This document shows positions 20,462 to 30,911 of a stretch of 64,000 nt of DNA, one piece after another. Under the pieces are notes generated by a model. The model saw nothing but the letters and a program-made list of their open reading frames with translations. It was not told the DNA's origin and did no database searches. The DNA comes from Oceanimonas sp. GK1 (GTDB lineage: Bacteria > Pseudomonadota > Gammaproteobacteria > Enterobacterales > Aeromonadaceae). Every line of letters starts with the position of its first letter. Position 1 is the stretch's first letter. The position numbers and the translations under genes are program-made. The stretch covers positions 3,427,001 to 3,491,000 of the forward strand of contig NC_016745.1 of NCBI RefSeq assembly GCF_000243075.1. The letters are read 5' to 3'.

Positions 20462-21898
20462 ATGACCTGGTTTCTGCTCTGCGTCGGCCTGCTGATCGGC
20501 GGTTATTTCATTTACGGCACCTTGGTGGAAAAGGTGTTTGGTATCAAGCCTCAGCGCCAGACGCCGGCGTTCGCTCAGGGCGACGGCGTGGACTATGTGC
20601 CCATGTCCAAGGGCAAGGTCTATCTCATTCAACTGCTCAATATCGCCGGCGTCGGCCCCATCTTCGGCCCCATTCTGGGCGCCCTCTATGGCCCCGCCGC
20701 CATGCTGTGGATAGTGCTGGGCTGCATTTTTGCCGGCGGTGTGCACGACTACTTCTCCGGCATGCTGTCGGTGCGCAACGGCGGCCAGTCGGTGCCCAAC
20801 CTGGCGGGCAAATACCTGGGCCGGGGCGCGAAAAACTTCATGAACGTGTTCGCCATCGTGCTGCTGCTGCTGGTGGGCGTGGTGTTCATCTCCGCTCCCG
20901 CCGGCCTGCTGGCCAAGATCACCGGCGTGAGCGTGTCGGTGTTTGTAGGCGTGATTTTCGTGTATTACCTGCTGGCCACCATAGTGCCGGTAGACAAGAT
21001 CATCGGTCGCCTGTACCCCTTCTTCGGCGCCCTGCTGATCTTCATGTCGGTGGGGCTGACCGTGGCGCTGGTTTTCTCCAGCCAGCACAGCATGTTGCCG
21101 GGCTTTGAGGTGGGGGATTTCTTCCAGAACCTGAACCCCAACGACATGCCGCTGTGGCCGGCGCTGTTTATCACCATCGCCTGCGGCGCCGTGTCCGGCT
21201 TTCATGCCACCCAGTCGCCGCTGATGGCCCGCTGCGTAGAAAACGAAAGCAATGGCCGTTTCGTGTTCTACGGCGCCATGATCGGGGAAGGCATTATCGC
21301 GCTGATCTGGTGCGCCATCGCCCTGTCGTTCTTCGGTGGCGTGGAAGGCCTGAACAGCGGCATGGCCGGCAACCCGGCCAACGTGGTGTATGAGGCCTCC
21401 ACCGGCCTGCTGGGCGCCGTGGGCGGCTTTATGGCGGTGCTGGGCGTGATTGTGCTGCCCATTACCTCCGGCGACACCGCCTTCCGCTCCGCCCGGCTGA
21501 TCCTGGCCGAGTACTTCAACCTGCCGCAAACCCGCCTGCCCAAGCGCCTGCTGCTGGCCATTCCGCTGTTCGTGATTGGCGCCGTGCTGACCCAGGTAGA
21601 CTTCGGCATTATCTGGCGCTACTTCGGGGTCGCCAACCAGGCCACCGCCGTGATGATGCTGTGGACCGCCTCGGCCTACCTGCTGCGTCACAACAAGCTG
21701 CACTGGATTGCCACCCTGCCGGCCATGTTCATGACCACGGTAGTCATCAGCTTCCTGCTGAACTCCGCCACCCTGGGCGCCGGCCTGCCGATGGCCCTGT
21801 CCACCGTGACCGGCATGGTGCTGACCCTGGTGATCACCGCCCTGCTCATTACCCGTATCAAGGGCCGCAACGAAAACATGCTGGCCGACGAAGCCTGA
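20462..21898 (+). CDS. btsT: CstA-family pyruvate/peptide transporter, BtsT type
   Basis: Polytopic inner-membrane carrier of 478 residues with many hydrophobic helices and the CstA motifs IAGVGPIFGPILGALYGP, FAGGVHDYFSGMLS and VSGFHATQSPLMARC, plus TSGDTAFRSARL. It belongs to the short (about 490 residue) group of the family. E. coli BtsT is a pyruvate/H+ symporter induced by BtsSR; the adjacent kinase-regulator pair points to the same role here. The ATG at 20462 follows AGAGGG. A strong terminator comes 15 bp after the stop. Confidence 0.92.
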   Translation: MTWFLLCVGLLIGGYFIYGTLVEKVFGIKPQRQTPAFAQGDGVDYVPMSKGKVYLIQLLNIAGVGPIFGPILGALYGPAAMLWIVLGCIFAGGVHDYFSGMLSVRNGGQSVPNLAGKYLGRGAKNFMNVFAIVLLLLVGVVFISAPAGLLAKITGVSVSVFVGVIFVYYLLATIVPVDKIIGRLYPFFGALLIFMSVGLTVALVFSSQHSMLPGFEVGDFFQNLNPNDMPLWPALFITIACGAVSGFHATQSPLMARCVENESNGRFVFYGAMIGEGIIALIWCAIALSFFGGVEGLNSGMAGNPANVVYEASTGLLGAVGGFMAVLGVIVLPITSGDTAFRSARLILAEYFNLPQTRLPKRLLLAIPLFVIGAVLTQVDFGIIWRYFGVANQATAVMMLWTASAYLLRHNKLHWIATLPAMFMTTVVISFLLNSATLGAGLPMALSTVTGMVLTLVITALLITRIKGRNENMLADEA

Positions 21899-21913
21899 CA
21901 GCTTCGCGCCATG

Positions 21914-21951
21914 CCATGAAAAAGCCGGCCCAAGGGCCGGCTTTTTCATGG
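21914..21951. terminator. bidirectional terminator between btsT and the HAD gene
   Basis: CCATGAAAAAGCCGGCCC pairs perfectly over 18 bp with its complement across a two-base AA centre; T runs lie on both strands. Confidence 0.92.
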
Positions 21952-21970
21952 GTGATATCGAAGGGAATAC

Positions 21971-22600
21971 TTACCCTTTTGCCCCTTCATCGCCTTGGCG
22001 CCAGGCGTCGATAAAACGGTGATAACAGGCCACCAGCACGTCCGCCTCATGGGCATAATCGGGAACCGCATCCGGAAAATACAGCGCACAGCGGCTGCCG
22101 GCATTTTGTGCGGTCTGCAAGTCAAACAGATAATCCCCCACATAGAGAATGTCGGCGGGCGCCAGCTGCCATTGCCGGCAAATAAGCTGTATCCCCTCAG
22201 GGTGGGGCTTGGGCCTGGCATGGTGGCGGGTTAAAACCAGATCGATGTCGATGCCCAGTTTGTTGATGGTGAGCTGAGCCGCCTCGGGAATGTTGCGGGT
22301 TAAAATCGCCAGCGGCAGCGACCTGGCGCGTAAAAACGCGATCAGCTCCTGCGCCCCGTCCACCCAGCTTGAGGTATGCGATGCCCGGCATTCGTACTCG
22401 TGAATGATGGCCAGCGCCTTTTCCCGTGCCGAGGCATCGCTCAAGCTGTCGACGTGAGCCAGCACATCGGCGCCCGGGCTCACTCCCAGCTCACGGCGCA
22501 GGCCGGGAAAGTCAGGATTGGAATGGGCCAGGGTGCCGTCGAGATCGAAGATAACCCCTCGAATCTCATCAAATTTAAAGCCACTGCCGCGAGTAACCAC
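21971..22600 (-). CDS. HAD-superfamily hydrolase (phosphoglycolate phosphatase-like)
   Basis: A 209-residue haloacid dehalogenase phosphatase. Motif I is GVIFDLDGTLAHS, motif II the T of LAILTRNIPEAA, motif III around RHHARPKPHPEGI and motif IV GDYLFDLQTAQNAG. The helical cap fits subfamily IA (Gph/PGP-like); the actual substrate cannot be read. The GTG at 22600 follows AAAGGAG, which overlaps the stop of the upstream DUF2797 gene, so the two are probably translated together. Confidence 0.86.
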   Translation of the reverse strand: MVTRGSGFKFDEIRGVIFDLDGTLAHSNPDFPGLRRELGVSPGADVLAHVDSLSDASAREKALAIIHEYECRASHTSSWVDGAQELIAFLRARSLPLAILTRNIPEAAQLTINKLGIDIDLVLTRHHARPKPHPEGIQLICRQWQLAPADILYVGDYLFDLQTAQNAGSRCALYFPDAVPDYAHEADVLVACYHRFIDAWRQGDEGAKG

Positions 22601-22613
22601 TGCCTTATCTCCT

Positions 22614-23459
22614 TTAAAAACCCGCCTCACCCGGCGCCGTTCCGTCCAGGGTCACTTCATAGCCGGTAAACTTGCGCAGGTTAATCACCCCGGTGTCGAG
22701 GATCAGGTACTGGCCCTTGATGCCGAGCAGGGTGCCGGCCACCTCGGGGTGCTTGTCGAAGTTGTGGCTGGTGATTTTGGTCGGGTATTCCAGCACCGGA
22801 TAACTGAGCTCAACCACCGGCTCGTCGAGCACGCTGATGGCGTCTTCACCGTATTTGAGGGTAAGCTCGGCCAGTTTTTCCGTTATTTCCGGCAGCAGGC
22901 GTTCGGCTTGCGCCTTCAGATCCAGCGGCGCTTCGTCGCCCTTGAGCATGGCGCGCCAGTTGGTCTTGTCCGCCACCATGTCCGCCAGGGCCACTTCCAC
23001 AAAGCCGGACAGCTGACGGGTGGCCACGCTCAGTATGGGCAGCGCCTGGGTGGCGCCCTGGTCAATCCAACGGGTCGGCACCTGGGTAGCACGGGTAATG
23101 CCCACCTTCAGCCCGGAGGTGTTGGCCAGGTAGACGATGTGCTCCACCATGCAGTGGCGGTCGCCCCACTCCGGCTCGCGGCAGGTGCCTTCGAAGTAGT
23201 GGCAGGTTTCCGGTTTCATCACGCACATGTCGCAGCGGGCCAGCTTTTTCATACAGGGAAAACAATGCCCCTGGGAATAACTCTTGCTGGTTTTTCGGCC
23301 ACAGGCGTCGCAGTAAATATTGCCGGTAAAGGTCAGCTTGATGGGCTGGCCCAGGCGGGCATTCAGGTCAAGGCGGTGCTCGCCCAGGGCCAGCTGGTAG
23401 GCCACGGGAGCGGCCAGGGTGGCCGGCATTTTGATCAGGGTTCCGGTGAAGTTGCTCAT
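22614..23459 (-). CDS. DUF2797 zinc-ribbon protein
   Basis: A 281-residue protein recognised by its cysteine-rich block, CDACGRKTSKSYSQGHCFPC and then CDMCVMKPETCHYFEGTCREPEWG, followed by VYLANTSGLKVGITR, a GIY-YIG-like signature. Function unknown; members are common in gammaproteobacteria. The start MSNFTG at 23459 is preferred over an in-frame ATG 51 bp upstream on family N termini, though the ribosome site is weak. Probably in an operon with the HAD gene. Confidence 0.85.
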   Translation of the reverse strand: MSNFTGTLIKMPATLAAPVAYQLALGEHRLDLNARLGQPIKLTFTGNIYCDACGRKTSKSYSQGHCFPCMKKLARCDMCVMKPETCHYFEGTCREPEWGDRHCMVEHIVYLANTSGLKVGITRATQVPTRWIDQGATQALPILSVATRQLSGFVEVALADMVADKTNWRAMLKGDEAPLDLKAQAERLLPEITEKLAELTLKYGEDAISVLDEPVVELSYPVLEYPTKITSHNFDKHPEVAGTLLGIKGQYLILDTGVINLRKFTGYEVTLDGTAPGEAGF

Positions 23460-23587
23460 GCTTGCTTCGTGTCGTGATGTTATGAGCACCATTCTACCAG
23501 CCACCGGCACGGGCGTCCCGGTGCCTGGCCAGGCCTGCTTGCGGCAACCATACTTCGCACACCGCCCTCACCCGCCAGGAAGGTATC

Positions 23588-24040
23588 ATGACCGACACCC
23601 ACTATCCCCGCCTGACCCACCTCGCCCTGCATGTGCGGGATCTCGATGCCTGCCTGCGCTTTTATGCCGACTTTTGTGGCCTGCAAGAAACCCACCGGCG
23701 GGAAAGCGGCCCCCAGACCATTGTCTGGCTGGCGGAGCCGGGCCGGGAGCAGGATCTGGTGTTTGTGCTGATGAACGGCGGCGAGGATCTGCACCTGGGC
23801 AGCCGGGACTACCGTCACTTCGGCTTTGCCCTGCCCAGCCGCAAGGCGGTGGATGCCCTGGCCGAGCGGGCCCGGCAGGCGGGCTGCCTGCTGTGGCCGC
23901 CCCGGGACGAGCCCTGGCCGGTGGGCTATTACTTCGGGGTGAAGGATCCCAACGGCAATCAGGTGGAATTCAGCTTCGGTCAGCCTCTTGGCCCGGCTGC
24001 CGCGCCAGCACTGGGGCCGGCTGGCTCTCGGGCTCGATAA
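23588..24040 (+). CDS. VOC-family (glyoxalase/dioxygenase-like) protein
   Basis: A single-domain vicinal oxygen chelate protein of 150 residues. Metal ligands of the fold are visible as H in LTHLALHVRDLDACLRFY, H in HFGFALPS, and E in DPNGNQVEFSFG. It may be a glyoxalase I-like enzyme or a ring-cleavage or resistance relative. An AGGAAGG-like site precedes the ATG. Its last 71 bases overlap the 3' end of the opposite phosphatase gene, and the final 20 residues (poly-Ala/Pro) look like read-through tail rather than fold. Confidence 0.85.
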   Translation: MTDTHYPRLTHLALHVRDLDACLRFYADFCGLQETHRRESGPQTIVWLAEPGREQDLVFVLMNGGEDLHLGSRDYRHFGFALPSRKAVDALAERARQAGCLLWPPRDEPWPVGYYFGVKDPNGNQVEFSFGQPLGPAAAPALGPAGSRAR

Positions 24041-25898
24041 AGTCCACCACGCCGTTCTGGGTGATCTGCTGCACGCACACCGGCTCGCCCTGCTCGTTGA
24101 AGCGCACATAACCAATGCCGGCCCGGTTCAGCAACCGCTCCCCCCTTGACGCCCCCACCGGGGAGTGAGGGGTAATGCGCAGCCGGCGGCGGCGGGTAAA
24201 CCAGTTCAGGGGCGAGCGGGGGGCATAGAGCCAGCGGTTCAACCGGTCGAGCACGTCCAGCAGGCGGCGGGGAAATTCGTTCTTGATGCCGCTGCTGGTG
24301 ATCTGCCAGATATGGGGTTCACCGCCCCGGTGGCGCAGGCGAATGTCGTACATAAAGGAGTAATGCACGTCACCGGAGAGGATCACGTAGTTGGCCGGGG
24401 TGCGGGCATGACGAAAGATATTGAGGATCACGTTGGCGGTGCCCTTGTGGGCCATCCAGTTTTCCGCATCCACCAGCAGCGGTTTGCCCAGCCAGGTAAA
24501 GATCTTCTGGATCACCTCGATCAGTTTCACCCCGAACACCGGAGTGGGCGACACCACCACCACCGATTCCTGATGCAGCATCTCCCCCTGCAACTCGGTC
24601 AGTGCCTCCCAGTCCATCAGCCCCGAGGGCCGGTTCAGGCTCGACTCGGAACGCCAGCGCCGGGTGCGGGTGTCGAGCACCAGCAGCCGGGGCTTGGTGT
24701 CGAGCTGATATTGCCAGCCGTCAAATTTCAGCAGGCAGTCGATCAGCCGGTCCTGATGGGCGCCGCTGGGCTGCTCGCACCAGGCCTGCAACCGTTCCAC
24801 CGGGGCACCGGCAAAGGCGTCGGGATCATTGCCCCAGCCCTGACAGATGAAATACCCCACCAGGGCATTACCGATGATCCGTTTGGAAAAGGGGTGGCCG
24901 TAGGCGCTTTCCTCCCAGCCCGCGGTCAGGTTCCAGTCGTCGGTCACATCGTGATCGTCAAAGATCATCAGGGTGGGCAGATGGGCCAGCAGCCGGCGCA
25001 CCGCCGGCAGGCCGTCCACAAAGGCCGCCAGCCGGCCCCGCTCCCGTTCATAACGTTCGGCCAGCTCTCCTTCCAGCGGCGGTCGCTCCTCCGGCAACAG
25101 CCGCCAGGGCGCCGGCGACCACACCAGCAGATACATGGCCAGCACCTCGGCCAGGGTGATCAGGTGGTTGGCGGCGCTGCTGGTGGTAAAGATGGGCTTG
25201 CGCGCCCCTTCAAAAAAGCGCTTTTGCAGCGGCACGTTGGCCTGGGTGTCGGGCAACAGCTGTTCGCGCCGGTAATAATTGAACGGGCTGGCAAACAGCT
25301 CGTCGCTGTCGGCCACCAGGGCGCCTTCGAGCTGCTCACCGTAGAGCCCCAGCTCCTGGATCAGCTGATGAATGGCGGTGAGCATGGGGCCGGCCACGTC
25401 GTCGGCATAGATCTGATCTCCGCTCAGCATCAGCACCGCCGGACGCTGGGCCGGCTGACTGTGGCGCTCACTCAACCAGTCGTCCGCCGCCACCAGGCCA
25501 TCGGGAGCGGCATGATGGGGCTTGCGGCAGGAGCCGTGCAGCATGGCATCAAGCCGCTCCCGCAACACCAGGCTGGGCAGCTCTTCGCCGTCGTAACACA
25601 GCTCTCCGCCCCACTCGGCCATGCCGTGCCAGTGAGACTCTCCCGGCCGGCGCCACTGCAGATCGTAGGGCAGCCGGGTATCGGTGGGCAGGGGCTCGTC
25701 GAGGGTCAGATCCAGCAACTGAATAAAACATGACTCTCCCACCCGCAGTTGCCGATGCGCCTTATCGGAAAACGCCAAGGGTTCACGACCGGGGAGGCAC
25801 AGGCGAAAGCCCAGGGCCTCGCGGCTGGCCAGCCAGAACACCAGGCGATGGGTTTCGGCCCGGCGAAGCAGGGGGCCGGCGAGAATGGTGGAGTCCAT
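23970..25898 (-). CDS. PhoD-like metallophosphatase
   Basis: A 642-residue enzyme with the PhoD phosphodiesterase/alkaline phosphatase metal-binding motifs: LSGDQIYADDVAGP near residue 155, IFDDHDVTDDWNLT near 313 and YVILSGDVHYSFMYD near 507. No signal peptide or Tat motif is seen at MDSTILAGPLLRRAE, so unlike classical PhoD it is probably cytoplasmic. The C-terminal 24 residues overlap the VOC gene on the other strand. Start ATG at 25898; no partner genes. Confidence 0.88.
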   Translation of the reverse strand: MDSTILAGPLLRRAETHRLVFWLASREALGFRLCLPGREPLAFSDKAHRQLRVGESCFIQLLDLTLDEPLPTDTRLPYDLQWRRPGESHWHGMAEWGGELCYDGEELPSLVLRERLDAMLHGSCRKPHHAAPDGLVAADDWLSERHSQPAQRPAVLMLSGDQIYADDVAGPMLTAIHQLIQELGLYGEQLEGALVADSDELFASPFNYYRREQLLPDTQANVPLQKRFFEGARKPIFTTSSAANHLITLAEVLAMYLLVWSPAPWRLLPEERPPLEGELAERYERERGRLAAFVDGLPAVRRLLAHLPTLMIFDDHDVTDDWNLTAGWEESAYGHPFSKRIIGNALVGYFICQGWGNDPDAFAGAPVERLQAWCEQPSGAHQDRLIDCLLKFDGWQYQLDTKPRLLVLDTRTRRWRSESSLNRPSGLMDWEALTELQGEMLHQESVVVVSPTPVFGVKLIEVIQKIFTWLGKPLLVDAENWMAHKGTANVILNIFRHARTPANYVILSGDVHYSFMYDIRLRHRGGEPHIWQITSSGIKNEFPRRLLDVLDRLNRWLYAPRSPLNWFTRRRRLRITPHSPVGASRGERLLNRAGIGYVRFNEQGEPVCVQQITQNGVVDFIEPESQPAPVLARQPGQEADRS

Positions 25899-26101
25899 GA
25901 AAAATCCGTTGATGCAGCAGTGGGCCCATCATAACCACTGGTTTGCGGCCTTGAAAGCACCCCCGGCTCAAGCCAGGACGATTCCTGCCGTTAACCCTGT
26001 ACCGACTGCGCACTGGCCGAGCCGTATTTTGTATTAGTCGGAATGACATTCAGAAAACAAAATGATACAAAGATGTAAACAAAACTAGGGTGAGATCAAG
26101 G

Positions 26102-27772
26102 ATGAAGCGACTTTCCATCAGACAAAAAATTCTGTTGCTGGCATTGCTGCCGCTGCTGCTGCTGGCCGCCGTCAGTACCTGGGTCAATGTATCCCAGTCG
26201 CTGCGGCTCAAGGAGCTCAGCGGTCAGAGCCTGCATCAATCCCTGTTTGAGTCTCGCAAGCAACAGCTGTCCAACTACATGGAGCTGGCCATCACCAGCA
26301 TTCAGCCGCTGCTGGCCCGGGGCGACACCGACATTGCCAAGGAGCAGCTGCGCCGGCTGCGCTTCGACAACGGCACCGGTTACTTCTTTGTCTACGACCA
26401 CGACGGTGTGCAGGTGGTCAGCGCCGACAACCCGGCCCGGGAAGGCAACAACTACTATGACTCCACCAGCCCCGATGGCCGCCACCTGGTGCGGGAGTAT
26501 ATTCAGCTTGGCCGCAATGGCGGCGGCTATGTGGAATACAGCTGGCCCAAGCCCGATGCCCGGGAAGGCTCTCCCAAGCTGGCCCACATCATGCCGGTGC
26601 CCGGCACCGACTGGCTGCTGGGCACCGGCTTTTACATCGACGATCTGCTCGCCACCGTGGCTCAGCTGGAAACTGAGCTGTCGGCCTCGGTACGCCAGGG
26701 CCTGATCAACTCGGCGCTGTCCGCTTCCCTGCTGCTGGCCTTGATCGCCGCCGTGGGCCTGGTCATTGCCCGGGGTATTCACACCCCCATTCGTCAGGCG
26801 GTGCACACCATGGAAAACATCGCCCAGGGGGAAGGGGATCTGACCCGCCGGCTCGACGCCGATCAGCAAAACGAGCTGGGCACCCTGGCCCGCTCCTTTA
26901 ACCAGTTCGCCGGCCAGATCAGCGAGCTGGTGCAGAACACCCGCCATTCCGCCGACACCCTGCAGCAGGCCAGCCAGGAGCTGCAGCGGTTTATGGAAGA
27001 AACCGAGGTCGGCATCGGCCGCCAGCATCACGAGAGTGACCAGCTGGCCACCGCCATGAACCAGATGTCGGCCACCGCCCAGGAAGTGGCCAGCAGCGCC
27101 GCCAACGCCGCCGAGGCCGCCGAGCAGGCCGAGCGCCTGGTCAACAATGCCCAGCAGCAGTTGCAGGGCGCCATTGCGGTGATCGACGGGCTGGAGAACC
27201 AGGTGGCCGCCGGGGTGGACATCATTCAGCGGCTGGGGCAGGAGTCGGAGCAGATTGGCACCGTACTTGATGTGATCCGCGGCGTGGCCGAGCAGACCAA
27301 CCTGCTGGCACTCAACGCCGCCATTGAGGCGGCCCGGGCCGGCGAGCAGGGCCGCGGCTTTGCGGTGGTGGCCGACGAGGTACGCACCCTGGCCGGCCGC
27401 ACCCAGACCAGCACCGAAGAAATTCACACCATGATCACCCGGCTGCAGCAGGGGGCCAAGGAGGCGGTGCAGGCCATCGAGACCATTCGCGACGGCAGCA
27501 GTCACACCGTGACCGAAGCCCGCCGCATCGACGAGGCCCTGCTCGACATCGGCACCGCGGTCAATACCATCAACCTGATGAACGCCCAGATCGCCAGTGC
27601 CGCGGAAGAGCAGACCCAGGTATCGGAAAGCATCAACACCAACGTGCATCAGATTGTGGCCATCGCCGAGCAGACCAATGCCGGCTCCAAGGCGGCGACC
27701 CAAACCAGCCGCCAGCTGGGCGATCTGGCTGGCCGGCTGCAACAGCTGGTGGGCCGCTACCGTACCAGCTAA
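26102..27772 (+). CDS. methyl-accepting chemotaxis protein with single Cache domain
   Basis: Chemoreceptor of 556 residues. An N-terminal helix ([20 protein letters not shown]), a periplasmic sCache_2-like domain of about 150 residues ([35 protein letters not shown]), a second helix ([17 protein letters not shown]), HAMP ([14 protein letters not shown]) and the signalling domain with [20 protein letters not shown]. sCache_2 sensors often bind small carboxylates. The ATG at 26102 is preferred over the in-frame GTG twelve bases upstream. No CheR-binding tail. Confidence 0.94.
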   Translation: MKRLSIRQKILLLALLPLLLLAAVSTWVNVSQSLRLKELSGQSLHQSLFESRKQQLSNYMELAITSIQPLLARGDTDIAKEQLRRLRFDNGTGYFFVYDHDGVQVVSADNPAREGNNYYDSTSPDGRHLVREYIQLGRNGGGYVEYSWPKPDAREGSPKLAHIMPVPGTDWLLGTGFYIDDLLATVAQLETELSASVRQGLINSALSASLLLALIAAVGLVIARGIHTPIRQAVHTMENIAQGEGDLTRRLDADQQNELGTLARSFNQFAGQISELVQNTRHSADTLQQASQELQRFMEETEVGIGRQHHESDQLATAMNQMSATAQEVASSAANAAEAAEQAERLVNNAQQQLQGAIAVIDGLENQVAAGVDIIQRLGQESEQIGTVLDVIRGVAEQTNLLALNAAIEAARAGEQGRGFAVVADEVRTLAGRTQTSTEEIHTMITRLQQGAKEAVQAIETIRDGSSHTVTEARRIDEALLDIGTAVNTINLMNAQIASAAEEQTQVSESINTNVHQIVAIAEQTNAGSKAATQTSRQLGDLAGRLQQLVGRYRTS

Positions 27773-27870
27773 ACCCGAGGCCGGCCCCGGCCGCCGGCCT
27801 CAGCATTCACTGGCCACTTCAGTGCCCCTTCTTTACACTGGGGATCCGTTTGCTTCGGATCCCTGACGTT

Positions 27871-28965
27871 ATGCGTGAAAAACTGGAACGCCGCTCTTTT
27901 CTGTTTACCCTGCTGCTGGTCAGCCTGTTGTTCGGGCTGGTGCTCAAGCCCTTCTGGGGAGCCATTTTCTGGGCCTGCGCCATCAGCGTGATCTTTTACC
28001 CGCTGCAAAACGCCATCATCGCGCGCATCGGCCCCAAGCCCAACCGGGCGGCGCTGCTGACCCTGACCATTTGCGTGGTCATCGTGGTGCTGCCGGTGCT
28101 GTTTATCGCCGCCTCCTTTGCCCAGGAGGGGCTGCTGCTGTACCAGCGCCTCGACCAGGGTGAAATCAGCCCCGGCAATCTGCTGGAGCAGATCCGCACC
28201 GCCTTTCCGCTGCTGCCCGATCTGCTGGCGCGGTTGGGCATCGATCTGGACAGTATGCGCGAGAAACTGTCGGAAGCCGCGGTGGCGGCCAGCAAGCTGC
28301 TGGCGGGCAAGGCCCTCACCGCCGGCCAGAGTACCTTTACCTTTGTGGTGGACGTGGCGCTGATGCTGTACCTGGCCTTTTTTCTGCTGCGCGACGGCCA
28401 TCAGCTCACCGAGCTGCTGGTACGGGCCCTGCCCCTGGGCGATGCCCGGGAGCGCACCCTGTTTGCCAAGTTTTCGGAAGTCACCCGGGCCACGGTCAAG
28501 GGCAACATACTGGTGGCTATGGTCCAGGGCGCCCTGGGCGGCTTTATTTTCTGGGTGCTGGGCATTCCCGGCCCGCTGCTGTGGGGGGTGGTGATGGCGT
28601 TCCTGTCACTGATCCCGGCCATTGGCGCGGCCCTGGTATGGCTGCCGGTGGCCATTTACCTGTTCGCTACCGGGGCCTGGGTGTCGGGCAGCATACTGGT
28701 AGCATTTGGCGCCCTGGTGATCGGCCTGGCCGACAACGTGCTGCGCCCGCTGCTGGTGGGCCGCGACACCAAGCTGCCCGACTACCTGGTGCTGTTTTCC
28801 ACCCTGGGCGGCATCAGCCTGATGGGCGTGAACGGCTTTGTTATCGGCCCACTGGTGGCCGCGCTGTTTCTGGTGTTCTGGGACATTTTCATGCGCGAGT
28901 TCAACGGCCGGGAGCGGGAAGAGCAAGGCCACCCCGGGCCGCAGGCTCAGTCCGGCAAGGATTGA
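27871..28965 (+). CDS. AI-2E family transporter (PerM/YdiK type)
   Basis: A 364-residue inner membrane protein with about eight helices and the family pattern: paired N-terminal helices ([19 protein letters not shown]), an amphipathic middle ([17 protein letters not shown]), [10 protein letters not shown], and the conserved [20 protein letters not shown] and [20 protein letters not shown] segments. Substrates of this family range from autoinducer-2 to Na+/H+ exchange and remain unsettled. Its last 19 bases overlap the opposite chemoreceptor gene. A GC-rich hairpin (27777-27801) lies between it and the preceding MCP gene. Confidence 0.9.
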   Translation: MREKLERRSFLFTLLLVSLLFGLVLKPFWGAIFWACAISVIFYPLQNAIIARIGPKPNRAALLTLTICVVIVVLPVLFIAASFAQEGLLLYQRLDQGEISPGNLLEQIRTAFPLLPDLLARLGIDLDSMREKLSEAAVAASKLLAGKALTAGQSTFTFVVDVALMLYLAFFLLRDGHQLTELLVRALPLGDARERTLFAKFSEVTRATVKGNILVAMVQGALGGFIFWVLGIPGPLLWGVVMAFLSLIPAIGAALVWLPVAIYLFATGAWVSGSILVAFGALVIGLADNVLRPLLVGRDTKLPDYLVLFSTLGGISLMGVNGFVIGPLVAALFLVFWDIFMREFNGREREEQGHPGPQAQSGKD

Positions 28966-30197
28966 CGGCGGCGAATGCGCGCCATATTGCCGGTCAGCCC
29001 CTCGGCAATGGTGCGGATTTGCCGCCCTTCCCGCTCCAGGTTGTCGAGCAGGGGCTGGGAGCTTTCGGCCTGCTGCCACAGTCGCGCCAGATAGGCGTCC
29101 AGCTCGTTCATGGCCGCCTCCTGGGCCGAAATGGCCTCGGCAATGTCGCCGTTCATTTTGCTCAGCCCCGCCGAACGCTGCTGAATACCTTCCAGCGCCG
29201 CCAGCCCGGAACGCACCTTTTCTGCCGCCTCCCCGCTGACCTGGGCATTGGCGGCCATCAGGCCGGCACTGCGCTCTACCCGCTCACTCAGGGCATCAAT
29301 CATCTGCTGAATGTCCTGGGTGGCATCCTGAGTGCGCCGGGCCAGGGTGCGCACCTCGTCGGCCACCACCGCAAAGCCCCGCCCCTGTTCACCGGCCCGG
29401 GCCGCCTCGATGGCGGCGTTGAGCGCCAGCAGGTTGGTCTGCTCCGAAATGCTTTTAATGGTGTCTACGACCGTGGCCACCCGGGTCAGGGTATCGCCCA
29501 GCAAGGCCGCTTCCTGCAATGTGGTGGCGCTGTCCGCCTCCAGCCGGCTGATGCCGTCCATGGCTTCCTGCATGTACTGGCCGGTGGTCGCGGCTTCGGC
29601 ATGGCTCTGGCCGGTCCATTCACTGGCCTGCCGGCAGTGCACCGCGACCTGCTGCAGACTCTGGTGCTGCCCGGCCACCGCCGTGCGGCAGGCGGCAATT
29701 TGACGATGCTGCTCTCCCACCGCCTGGCCGGTATGTTCCACCGTTTCGCCAATGGCGCCCACGGCGCCATGCAGACCGCCCACCGCCTGCTCCACCAGCG
29801 TCAGGGTGCCCGAGAGGTGATCCAGGGTGGCATCAATGGCCGAGCCGATCACCCCGAACTCGTCTTCTCCGGAAAACCCGACCCGGCGCTCCAGGCCGCC
29901 CGACGCCACGGAGCTCATCACCCCTTCAATGTGCGCCAGCAGTGGCAGCAGGTTGGCACTCACGGCGCGGGCCACCAGCCACAGCAACACCAGGCCGCCA
30001 GCACTGGCGGCAAGCAGCCATGCCGGATCGGGCAGCCTCAGGGGTAACGCGGCGGGCTGGCGCCAGGTCAGCCAGAGCACATAAAGGGAAGGCGCCAGCA
30101 ATAACACGCCGGCCAGGTAGCAGGTCAGCATCAGCTTGTGCTTCAGCGGCAGGTTCATCAGCAGGCGGTCGCGCCAGCCAATTGTGACGGCATCCAT
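28947..30197 (-). CDS. methyl-accepting chemotaxis protein without periplasmic sensor domain
   Basis: A 416-residue receptor with two close membrane helices ([21 protein letters not shown] and [17 protein letters not shown]) and almost nothing between them, so stimulus sensing cannot be extracytoplasmic through its own domain. A HAMP-like linker and a signalling hairpin ([20 protein letters not shown]) follow. Comparable receptors report on membrane or redox state or pair with other proteins. Start at 30197 follows TGGAG. It is upstream of nothing on its strand but reads toward the PerM gene. Confidence 0.9.
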   Translation of the reverse strand: MDAVTIGWRDRLLMNLPLKHKLMLTCYLAGVLLLAPSLYVLWLTWRQPAALPLRLPDPAWLLAASAGGLVLLWLVARAVSANLLPLLAHIEGVMSSVASGGLERRVGFSGEDEFGVIGSAIDATLDHLSGTLTLVEQAVGGLHGAVGAIGETVEHTGQAVGEQHRQIAACRTAVAGQHQSLQQVAVHCRQASEWTGQSHAEAATTGQYMQEAMDGISRLEADSATTLQEAALLGDTLTRVATVVDTIKSISEQTNLLALNAAIEAARAGEQGRGFAVVADEVRTLARRTQDATQDIQQMIDALSERVERSAGLMAANAQVSGEAAEKVRSGLAALEGIQQRSAGLSKMNGDIAEAISAQEAAMNELDAYLARLWQQAESSQPLLDNLEREGRQIRTIAEGLTGNMARIRRRQSLPD

Positions 30198-30283
30198 GCA
30201 GTATCTCCATATGATATTTCTTTATATAGAAATAACACATGGCAAACAACGGCTCAACAACCTCTTTTCATCCCGCTTGAATA

Positions 30284-30320
30284 ACAAAACCCCGTATCGT
30301 GTTCACGATACGGGGTTTGA
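30284..30320 (-). terminator. terminator of the puuE-uraD-allA operon
   Basis: AAACCCCGTATCGTG and CACGATACGGGGTTT form a perfect 15-bp stem with a two-base loop; on the minus strand it continues TTTTGTTAT. It lies 27 bp after the allA stop. Confidence 0.9.
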
Positions 30321-30346
30321 TGGCATGACCGGCGTCAGGGACGCTG

Positions 30347-30856
30347 TCAGTCGAGCTCAACGGTCAGCTGCACCGACTCGTCAAAGAAGAACTCGTCACA
30401 GTTGTTGCCCGGGCCGCTGCGATCCACCACCAGGAACTCGTCGTTGTCGCGCAGCGCCATGATCGGATGGTGCCATACGCCCCTGTGGTAGTTCACGCCC
30501 TGGCGACCGCTGGCGCGGAAGGCGCGCACGGTGGCCGGGTCGATGTTCATGCTGCCGTCGCCCACCGGGGCAACCACCAGCAGGAAGTCGTGGCCGAACA
30601 GCGGAATAAAAGACTGGGAGCCGAACGGATGGCGCTCCAGCATTTTGATCTGCAGCGGGTATTCCAGGGTCTCGGCACGGAAGATGCTGATGATGCCCTG
30701 GCCCTGCTCGTCCAGCTGTACTTCACCCAGCTTGTGGTAACGCTGAGTGGAGCCGTTGTTGATCATGAAATAGTCACGACCTTCGGATTCGATGACGTCG
30801 CCAAAGGGAGCGAAGGCTTCCTTGGTCAGCGGCTCGATCTTGAGAGTTTTGATCAT
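30347..30856 (-). CDS. allA: ureidoglycolate lyase AllA
   Basis: Splits ureidoglycolate into glyoxylate and urea, the last carbon-releasing step of allantoin use. The 169-residue protein begins IKTLKIEPLTKEAFAPFGDVIE and has the cupin core (ERHPFGSQSFIPL, YHRGVWHHPIMAL) of the AllA family. The ATG at 30856 has GGAGG eight bases upstream. It is the distal gene after puuE and uraD, 55 bp behind uraD. Allantoicase, which would supply its substrate, is not in the window. Confidence 0.95.
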   Translation of the reverse strand: MIKTLKIEPLTKEAFAPFGDVIESEGRDYFMINNGSTQRYHKLGEVQLDEQGQGIISIFRAETLEYPLQIKMLERHPFGSQSFIPLFGHDFLLVVAPVGDGSMNIDPATVRAFRASGRQGVNYHRGVWHHPIMALRDNDEFLVVDRSGPGNNCDEFFFDESVQLTVELD

Positions 30857-30911
30857 TGCTGCCTCCTGCAGAGAAGAAAGAAGGCAGGGCCTGCCGGCCC
30901 CGCCGGCCGTG

